A stretch of DNA of 8,577 bases. Source: Aquificota bacterium. Lineage in GTDB: Bacteria > Aquificota > Aquificia > Aquificales > Hydrogenothermaceae. The notes beneath the pieces were generated by a model. That model made no database searches, was not told the origin of the DNA, and worked only from the letters and a program-made list of their open reading frames with translations. The translations under genes were made by a program, and so were the position numbers. Shown here piece after piece: positions 1 through 4,982 of the stretch. The stretch's first letter is position 1. Each line of letters opens with the position of its first letter. The stretch is taken from contig JAADEV010000071.1 of assembly GCA_013153295.1 (NCBI GenBank), positions 1 to 8,577 on the forward strand, given 5' to 3'.

Positions 1-132
1 GAAAGAGAAATCATTAGCAATATAGAAAATTATAAATCTGGTTATCCCTTTAAAAACCAAGCCCTACAGCTTTTAGATGAGATAGAGAAAGAGCTGATAG
101 AGGAGTATAGCAACCGTAAGCCTGTCAGGTAA
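1..132 (+). CDS. 3' end of an unrecognised gene (partial)
   Basis: An open frame enters from the left edge and closes at TAA 130-132, giving the last 43 residues of a protein. The visible part is charged and probably helical, with a Lys/Glu-rich amphipathic stretch (LLDEIEKELIEEY) and a basic tail ending in RKPVR. It does not resemble the C-terminus of FlgK, which is often the gene before flgL, nor FlgM or FliW as I know them. No function is assigned. Codon use (ATA, AGA, GAG/GAA) fits the neighbouring genes. It could be the last gene of an upstream operon. A 176-bp gap and a separate flagellar promoter separate it from flgL, so the two are probably not co-regulated. Confidence 0.6.
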   Translation, partial: EREIISNIENYKSGYPFKNQALQLLDEIEKELIEEYSNRKPVR

Positions 133-243
133 ATTTAGCTGATTTTATGCTACTGTTCCAAAACCTGCCTTTACAAAAACCATATCAAATTAAATTGTGA
201 TATTATGTTTGCAAAGTGGTGGGGTGTTAGGGTGTATTCTATA

Positions 244-270
244 TAAAAAATTCTGATTATTAACCGATAA
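244..270 (+). promoter_or_regulatory. Sigma-28 (FliA)-type flagellar promoter for flgL
   Basis: TAAA at 244-247 is followed, after exactly 15 nt, by ACCGATAA at 263-270. The known sigma-28 consensus is TAAA-N15-GCCGATAA, so 11 of 12 defined bases match with ideal spacing. Transcription would start near 277-278, leaving a leader of about 31 nt before the flgL ATG at 309. A late flagellar gene is what FliA is expected to control. No competing sigma-70 or sigma-54 site stands out in 133-308. Confidence 0.82.
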
Positions 271-308
271 TTAATTTTCAAAATAAAGATAAGGTCAGGT
301 GGACAGCT

Positions 309-1574
309 ATGAGAATACCTGATATAGCCTTTTACGACACATTTATAAAATACGATAGACTTCGTGAGAAAGATATAGATAGATACACCAGAGAGCTTGC
401 CTCCGGGAAAAAGATACTTACCCCGTCTGACAGCCCAGTTGATAATGTAAGGTCTCTTAGATTTAAAAAGCTAACTGATGATATACAGGCGTTTAATAGA
501 AATATAGACCTTGTAAAAACAAACCTTGAGATTGCCGAGGGGACACTTGGGGATATTGTAGACACCAGCCAAGAGGCAAGGGTAGAGATAGTAAACCTAC
601 TTAACACAGGTGTGTTTGACTGGGAAGATGCCCAGATTTTTGCAGATTATCTGCAGTCTACAAGGGATTACATAATAAACAGGGCTAATGTTTCCGTTGG
701 AAAATCAAGGCTTTTCGGTGGAGTTAAATCCCAACAAGACCCATTTGATACAAGGGGCATTTACCAAGGTGAGTTTGTTGATACAACTGTCCCTGTAGCC
801 CCCGGTGTAGAGTTAAACACCACATTTATAGGAAAAGACTTCCTTGGGACAATACCATCTGGGGTATGGAACGACGCCAACGGAGACGGAAATGTAGATA
901 CAGACGAAGTCCAACATAAAATAGGGGTTGTAAAAGCAATAGACGATATACTCCAGATTATAGACGACGGAGACCTACACAAGTTAGATGGATACTACTC
1001 AGATATGGGATACAACAGCGAAACAGATACGGTGGTCGGTTCAGGGGAAAGTGGAACACTTACAATAACCTACGGCACATCAGCAATATCTGTAGATTAT
1101 GATGATACAACCACACTACAGGATTTGGTAGACGCAATAAACAACAGCCCAGACAACCAAGATGAAGACGGCAACCCACTGGTGGAAGCCTATGTATTTA
1201 AAGATAAAGATGGGGTATACAGATTAGGGGTGTTGGGACAAAGCCCAGATGTAAAAATTTCCTTTGAGGACAGTTCAGGTTCTCTACAGAAAAGAATTGG
1301 GGAGATGAGAAGGGTTTTAGAAACATTTGACCAAGGTTTTGAAGGGGTTTCCAGATACCGTTCAATAATCGGAACACAGATTAATGTGGCAGATAGTATA
1401 AAAGAGCTAAACCTACAGCAAGAAGTGGAATACTCCAACCTTGTATCTAAACTTGAAGATGCAGATTACGCAGGGGTTATAGCAGACCTTGAAAAATCTA
1501 AAACAGCCTACGAAGCCCTACTTGCAGTAATAGCCCAGAACAAAGACCTTAGCTTACTAAACTACTTTAGGTAA
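309..1574 (+). CDS. flgL: Flagellar hook-filament junction protein FlgL (HAP3)
   Basis: This 421-aa protein belongs to the flagellin superfamily and joins the hook to the filament after export by the flagellar type III apparatus. The N-terminal coiled-coil domain (about 1-140) starts MRIPDIAFYDTF and contains LASGKKILTPSDSPVD, the classic N-terminal flagellin/FlgL signature. It leads into LFGGVKSQQDPFD (about 135-147), typical of FlgL. The C-terminal helix (about 355-421) ends in AYEALLAVIAQNKDLSLLNYFR-like flagellin C sequence. E. coli FlgL is about 317 aa, so roughly 100 residues are extra. They lie in the middle and include an EF-hand-like loop (189-200) and a beta-rich segment (about 249-315) resembling flagellin/hook insert modules. 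The start is supported by AGGTGG at 297-302, 6 nt upstream, and by the sigma-28 promoter. flgK is not adjacent in this window. The gene ends 3 nt from the convergent yggS. Confidence 0.92.
   Translation: MRIPDIAFYDTFIKYDRLREKDIDRYTRELASGKKILTPSDSPVDNVRSLRFKKLTDDIQAFNRNIDLVKTNLEIAEGTLGDIVDTSQEARVEIVNLLNTGVFDWEDAQIFADYLQSTRDYIINRANVSVGKSRLFGGVKSQQDPFDTRGIYQGEFVDTTVPVAPGVELNTTFIGKDFLGTIPSGVWNDANGDGNVDTDEVQHKIGVVKAIDDILQIIDDGDLHKLDGYYSDMGYNSETDTVVGSGESGTLTITYGTSAISVDYDDTTTLQDLVDAINNSPDNQDEDGNPLVEAYVFKDKDGVYRLGVLGQSPDVKISFEDSSGSLQKRIGEMRRVLETFDQGFEGVSRYRSIIGTQINVADSIKELNLQQEVEYSNLVSKLEDADYAGVIADLEKSKTAYEALLAVIAQNKDLSLLNYFR
873..908 (+). other. EF-hand-like Ca2+-binding loop within FlgL
   Basis: Residues 189-200 of FlgL read DANGDGNVDTDE. 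This fits the 12-residue EF-hand/dockerin calcium loop at every key position: D1, N3, D5, G6, a hydrophobic residue at 8 (V), D9 and E12. The loop lies in the central, surface-exposed insert rather than in the conserved coiled-coil core. Calcium binding is inferred from sequence only. Confidence 0.6.
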
Positions 1575-1577
1575 AAA

Positions 1578-2264
1578 CTAATACTGCCTTTCCCCAAAGA
1601 TAGCAGTTCCAACCCTTACGATTGTTGCCCCTTCCTCCACAGCCACATCAAAATCGTGGGACATACCCATAGACAGGTGTGGTAGCTTTACCCCAAACTC
1701 CCTCTCCAAGCTGTCCCTCATCTCCCTAAGCTGGGCAAAATACCCCCGTGAAGCCTCTTTATCCTCACTGTAAGGGGGAATACACATAAGCCCTTCCACC
1801 TTTATATTTCCCTTGTTAAGGGTATACTCAAATAACTCCTTAAGCTGGGAAGGGCTGACGCCATACTTACTTTCCTCTTCCCCTACATTTACCTCTATCA
1901 ACACAGGTTGGATTTTACCAATCTTACCAGCCCTTTTGTCTATCTCATCAGCTAAAGGTTTCCTGTCAAGGGAGTGTATCATCTCAAAATGTTTAACAGC
2001 ATACTTTACCTTGTTAGTTTGTAAGCCACCTATTAGATGCCAATGGATAGGTAGGTCTGTTAGCTGTTGTATCTTTTTCATTCCCTCCTGCACCCTGTTT
2101 TCCCCAAAGTATCTAATACCACCTTCAAAAGCCTCCCTTATCTTTTCCACAGGTTGGGTTTTTGAGGCGGCAAGTAGTATAACCTCCTCAGGGTTTCTAC
2201 CTACCTTTTTTGCAGAGGTGTGTATCCTGTCTAAAATAGACCTTACCCTTTCCTTTATCTCCAT
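1578..2264 (-). CDS. yggS: YggS/PLPBP family pyridoxal-phosphate homeostasis protein
   Basis: This 228-aa single-domain TIM-barrel protein is cytosolic. The family binds PLP without a known catalytic reaction and keeps B6 vitamers and amino-acid pools balanced. Visible motifs are LLAASKTQ with the PLP lysine K35, FGENRVQE (53-60), HWHLIGGLQTNKVK (74-87), and the C-terminal phosphate-binding block LSMGMSHDFDVAVEEGAT followed by VRVGTAIFGER. Length is typical for the family (about 225-235 aa). The start is backed by AGAAGGGG on the minus strand (2280-2273), 8 nt before the ATG. It is transcribed away from gcvH, sharing a compact intergenic region with it, and converges on flgL with only 3 nt between the stop codons and no visible terminator. 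The divergent pairing with gcvH is noteworthy because glycine cleavage depends on PLP. Confidence 0.95.
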   Translation of the reverse strand: MEIKERVRSILDRIHTSAKKVGRNPEEVILLAASKTQPVEKIREAFEGGIRYFGENRVQEGMKKIQQLTDLPIHWHLIGGLQTNKVKYAVKHFEMIHSLDRKPLADEIDKRAGKIGKIQPVLIEVNVGEEESKYGVSPSQLKELFEYTLNKGNIKVEGLMCIPPYSEDKEASRGYFAQLREMRDSLEREFGVKLPHLSMGMSHDFDVAVEEGATIVRVGTAIFGERQY

Positions 2265-2291
2265 TGCTTTAGCCCCTTCTTAATCTATAAT
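2264..2291 (+). promoter_or_regulatory. Putative sigma-70 promoter for the gcvH operon
   Basis: TTGCTT at 2264-2269 and TATAAT at 2286-2291 are 16 nt apart, giving a perfect -10 and a 3/6 match at -35. Transcription would start near 2298, placing a leader of about 35 nt before the gcvH ATG. The -10 coincides with that of the opposing yggS promoter. Confidence 0.5.
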
Positions 2292-2315
2292 ATTAAGTGT
2301 TTTTATATATCACAA
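2287..2315 (-). promoter_or_regulatory. Putative sigma-70 promoter for yggS
   Basis: Read on the minus strand, TTGTGA (2315-2310) and TATTAT (2292-2287) are separated by exactly 17 nt. They match the -35 at 4/6 and the -10 at 5/6. The predicted start is near 2280, giving a very short leader that still includes the AGAAGGGG ribosome binding site. The -10 overlaps the gcvH -10 base for base over 2287-2291. Confidence 0.5.
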
Positions 2316-2332
2316 CAAAAAAGGAGAAGGCA

Positions 2333-2743
2333 ATGGCGGTAGAGGATTTTATAATCCCAGATGGTCTTTACTACACAAAGGAACACCAGTGGGTAAAGGT
2401 TGACGGTGGGCTGGCTGTTGTAGGTATAACAGACTACGGACAGCACCAGCTTGGTGATGTGGTTTATGCAGAGCTACCTGAAGAAGGACAGCAGATAGAG
2501 GCAGGGGACAAGTTAGCATCTTTAGAGAGTATAAAGGCGGCTATAGATGTGTTTTCACCACTTACAGGGGAGATAACCTCTGTTAACACAGACCTGAAGG
2601 AAGAGCCAAGTCTTATAAACACAGACCCTTACGGGGACGGTTGGATAGCAGAGATAAAAATGAGCGACCCTACAGAGCTTGAAGACCTGATGACAGCAGA
2701 GGACTACAGGGCTTACATAGAAGAGCTTGAGGAAGAGGATTAA
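2333..2743 (+). CDS. gcvH: Glycine cleavage system H protein (lipoyl carrier)
   Basis: This 136-aa protein is a lipoyl-domain carrier that shuttles the aminomethyl group between the P, T and L proteins of the glycine cleavage system in the cytosol. Family blocks are YTKEHQWV (14-21), GITDYGQHQLGDVVY (31-45), LESIKAA with the lipoylated lysine K68, and NTDPYGDGWI near the C-terminus. The ATG at 2333 is preferred over an in-frame GTG at 2297: it has AGGAG at 2322-2326 just upstream, and MAVEDFIIPDGLYYT aligns with known H-protein starts, whereas the longer form adds an unconserved MFLYITTKKEKA-type leader. It heads a four-gene operon. gcvP and gcvT are not in the window. In sulfur-oxidising Aquificota, H-like proteins can serve the sHdr pathway (LbpA) instead, but the sequence here is close to canonical GcvH. 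Confidence 0.92.
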   Translation: MAVEDFIIPDGLYYTKEHQWVKVDGGLAVVGITDYGQHQLGDVVYAELPEEGQQIEAGDKLASLESIKAAIDVFSPLTGEITSVNTDLKEEPSLINTDPYGDGWIAEIKMSDPTELEDLMTAEDYRAYIEELEEED

Positions 2744-2748
2744 CAGAA

Positions 2749-3270
2749 ATGAGATACTACATACTTTCAGCGGTAGGGGAAGACCAGCCGGGTATAGTAG
2801 CCGGTATCTCCGAGGTTCTTTACAAGAAAGGGTTTAATATAGAAAACTCCGCAATGACAAGGCTTAACAACGAGTTTGCTGTTATGCTTGTTGTAGCTTC
2901 TGAAGACACCCCACTGTCAACACAGGATTTTGAAAGGCTATCAAAGGAAAAGGGACTTTTTATAAATATTAAGCCTGTGGAATACCACCAGCCTGAAGAT
3001 AGTGAAAACGAAAAAGAGATTTACAACATTGTGGTATACGGGGCAGACAAACCGGGTATTGTATACAATGTGGCAAAACTACTGGCTGACAGGGGTATAA
3101 ACATAGTAGATTTAAGAACAGAAAAAAGCCCCTCCCTGTATGTGTTAATAGCACAGGTTGAGTTCCCAAAGGGGCTAACCTACGAGGATATAGCCCCTGA
3201 GATAGACAGGCTAAAGGACGAGCTTGATATAGATATTTCCGTGGAAAAGGTAGAAAGTGTGGAGATGTAA
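2749..3270 (+). CDS. Tandem ACT-domain regulator, GcvR-like
   Basis: This 173-aa protein consists of two ACT domains: residues about 3-76 with DQPGIV (12-17) and GFNIE (28-32), and about 91-168 with DKPGIV (100-105) and GINIVDL (116-122). There is no DNA-binding or catalytic domain. Two ACT domains at about 170-190 aa is the plan of GcvR, which in E. coli senses glycine and represses glycine cleavage genes by binding the activator GcvA. No GcvA-like gene is in the window, so the partner is unknown and could be a protein target rather than a transcription factor. The ACT pockets probably bind a small amino acid such as glycine or serine. The ATG lies 5 nt after the gcvH stop, with AGAGG at 2734-2738 as a ribosome site inside the gcvH end, so translation is likely coupled. 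Confidence 0.85.
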   Translation: MRYYILSAVGEDQPGIVAGISEVLYKKGFNIENSAMTRLNNEFAVMLVVASEDTPLSTQDFERLSKEKGLFINIKPVEYHQPEDSENEKEIYNIVVYGADKPGIVYNVAKLLADRGINIVDLRTEKSPSLYVLIAQVEFPKGLTYEDIAPEIDRLKDELDIDISVEKVESVEM

Positions 3271-3780
3271 ATGGAAAAATTAGAGATACTAACATACCCA
3301 GATGAAAGGCTAAAAAAACTGTCTGTCCCGGTTGTTGATTTTGGCAGAGAGTTTAAAGAGTTTGTTGATAAGCTACTTTACACAATGAGAAACTCCCCAG
3401 CGGGGGTTGGTATTGCCGCGCCACAGGTTAACAAACATATCCAAACTATAATTGTTGATGCCTCCACATACAAGCATAAACACAACAAGCTAAACCACGG
3501 TTTAATGGTTCTTTCAAACCCCCGTATAATAGCCCACGACGGGGAAATTATAATTAGGGAAGGGTGTCTATCAGTTCCAGACTACACCGGAAATGTAAAA
3601 AGGCATTACTGGATAAAGGTTGAGGCAGAGGATATAAACGGAAACACAATACAGTTTGATACAGAAGGATTTGAAGCGGTTGTAATCCAACACGAAATAG
3701 ACCATCTTAAAGGAAAACTGTTTTTAGACAGGGTATCCTCCCCAAAGGATATATTTAAAAGGAAGGTATACAAAAAGTGA
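3271..3780 (+). CDS. def: Peptide deformylase
   Basis: This 169-aa metalloenzyme removes the N-formyl group from nascent proteins at the ribosome. All three signature motifs are present: GVGIAAPQ (45-52), EGCLSVP (97-103) and QHEIDHLKG (140-148). Metal ligands are C99, H141 and H145, and the catalytic glutamate is E142. Length matches E. coli Def (about 169 aa), with no truncation. The ATG directly abuts the TAA of the ACT gene (3268-3270), implying coupled translation. A start further upstream would run through that stop. def is often followed by fmt. Here it is followed by a FliK-like gene instead. Confidence 0.96.
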   Translation: MEKLEILTYPDERLKKLSVPVVDFGREFKEFVDKLLYTMRNSPAGVGIAAPQVNKHIQTIIVDASTYKHKHNKLNHGLMVLSNPRIIAHDGEIIIREGCLSVPDYTGNVKRHYWIKVEAEDINGNTIQFDTEGFEAVVIQHEIDHLKGKLFLDRVSSPKDIFKRKVYKK

Positions 3781-3784
3781 TGTT

Positions 3785-4846
3785 ATGATTAACTTTAAGC
3801 CTTTTGCAGAAGGGTATGAATACTTTCAGATAGTAAAGCCCCTTGGAAAGGCTATCCACCTAAAATCAGGTGAAACAGTCAAAGCAGAGGTTGTGGATAT
3901 ACTCCCAACCGGCGGTGTGGTTATAAGAATGAAGGGGGGATACCTAACTGTTGAAACAGATATACCACTCCAAAAGGAAACATCATTACTGCTGAAAATA
4001 CTTGATACCCCGTCATCAGACAGGAGATTAAAAATACAGCTACTTGGTGTTTTAGACAAAAAAGGTGGAAATCTACAGCTTTTTAACCTTCAGCAAACAA
4101 AGGCAAAGGATATACTTTCCCTTGTGGAAAACTTCCCAGCACTTAAGGACAGTATCCCAAAGATGGTTTTGGAAACACTGGCAGAAAACCAGCAGATAAG
4201 CCCTAAAAATGCCTCTACCCTTGCCACAGCACTGGCAGAAACAGTTAGAAATCAGACTGAGGGAACAGAGGCTTTAAACAGAAACAGCTTTTTTTTCACA
4301 GATATTTCCAAACTTAAACCTGAGGAGTTCCACAAACTTATAAAGGACAGCGGTATCTTTTATGAAAGTAAAATAAAAAGTGGAAATCTGAAAGAGGCAC
4401 AGGGGGATTTTAAACAGTTTGTCCTGTCTATGGAAGACAGCACAGAAAGGGAAGCATTACTTAAACAGATAGAGGGATACCAACTGTTGTCAAGGCTTAC
4501 AGGTGGGGTGTTTGTTTTTATCCCACTGTTTTGGCAGGATTTAAACAGGGGGGACATCTTTATAAAGAAAAGTAATAAAGGGAAGGATACATACTTTTGT
4601 AAGATAGACCTTGATTTTAAAGAGCTTGGGAAGGTGGAGGCAGGTATATTCCTTTTTAACAGGGAGCTTTATCTAAGTATATACATACAGAACCAACAAC
4701 TAAAGGAAGAGATACAGAAAGATATAAACCAACTTACAGCAACATTAAAGAAACTTAACTTTAAAGATGTGTATATCAAGTTTTTAAAAAAGCCCCCTGA
4801 AGAGCGAGAGATTATACAGGAAGACTTTTTCTCCCTAATGGCTTAA
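3785..4846 (+). CDS. FliK/YlqG-like hook-length-control-related protein
   Basis: This 353-aa protein resembles the FliK-related family that includes B. subtilis YlqG. The N-terminal part (about 28-88) is beta-rich, with GETVKAEVVDILPTGGVVIR and TDIPLQKETSLLLKIL, like an OB-type barrel. A helical middle carries LIKDSGIFYESKI (185-197), a phrase typical of these proteins, followed by QGDFKQFVLSM. The C-terminal part (about 228-335) has the hook-length-control pattern: IEGYQLLSRLTGGVFVFIPL, then LDFKELGKVEAGIFL, then a helix ending LTATLKKLNFKDVYIKF. It may work with type III export or as a paralogue of true FliK, but this is not shown by the sequence. The ATG is 4 nt after the def stop. No good Shine-Dalgarno is at the right distance (GGAAGG at 3761-3766 is about 18 nt away), so coupling is likely. 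Its usual partner ylqH (FlhB C-terminal-like) is absent next door. Confidence 0.72.
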   Translation: MINFKPFAEGYEYFQIVKPLGKAIHLKSGETVKAEVVDILPTGGVVIRMKGGYLTVETDIPLQKETSLLLKILDTPSSDRRLKIQLLGVLDKKGGNLQLFNLQQTKAKDILSLVENFPALKDSIPKMVLETLAENQQISPKNASTLATALAETVRNQTEGTEALNRNSFFFTDISKLKPEEFHKLIKDSGIFYESKIKSGNLKEAQGDFKQFVLSMEDSTEREALLKQIEGYQLLSRLTGGVFVFIPLFWQDLNRGDIFIKKSNKGKDTYFCKIDLDFKELGKVEAGIFLFNRELYLSIYIQNQQLKEEIQKDINQLTATLKKLNFKDVYIKFLKKPPEEREIIQEDFFSLMA

Positions 4847-4941
4847 AACTTCCCCTGTTTTTGACCAAAATCAATGTCATTCCAACTGCAAAAATCTAAC
4901 TTAAACTTTAAATCCAATACAGTTTAATTTTTATGTTAAAA

Positions 4942-4961
4942 TTCATATGAAATTAAATATG
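4942..4961. promoter_or_regulatory. Nested dyads upstream of the copper receptor (possible operator)
   Basis: A perfect 10-bp palindrome, TTCATATGAA, occupies 4942-4951. It overlaps a second dyad, CATAT (4944-4948) - N8 - ATATG (4957-4961). Both lie 22-41 nt before the receptor ATG, where promoter and operator elements are expected, in a very AT-rich stretch. I could not find a convincing -35/-10 pair, and the site does not match the Fur consensus. A metal-responsive regulator is an inference from the gene downstream. Confidence 0.3.
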
Positions 4962-4982
4962 GTTTAAACAAGGAGGGTTGAG

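Noticed and set aside
1..132. The 5' partial gene as the end of flgK.
   Set aside because: The C-terminal residues do not resemble the conserved helical end of FlgK, and flgL has its own promoter.
1153..1191. A second EF-hand in FlgL around DNQDEDGNPLVE.
   Set aside because: The invariant Gly and the final Glu are out of register with the 12-residue loop, so only the 189-200 loop qualifies.
1813..2283. A 156-residue plus-strand frame opposite yggS.
   Set aside because: It is Ser/Leu/Pro-rich low-complexity sequence typical of a shadow on the antisense strand, and yggS on the minus strand has full family motifs.
2297..2332. GTG start that would lengthen GcvH by 12 residues.
   Set aside because: The added residues are not family-like, while ATG 2333 has an AGGAG ribosome site at good spacing. 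The GTG also lies at the predicted transcription start.
2969..3295. A 108-residue minus-strand frame across the ACT gene and the start of def.
   Set aside because: It is antisense to two clear genes and has no motif or ribosome site.
4861..4866. TTGACC as a -35 for the copper receptor.
   Set aside because: No -10-like hexamer lies 15-19 nt downstream, and it is over 100 nt from the start codon.
4925..4970. Fur box upstream of the TonB-dependent receptor.
   Set aside because: No acceptable match to the GATAAT-type repeats. The dyads present are different, and the receptor motifs indicate copper rather than iron.
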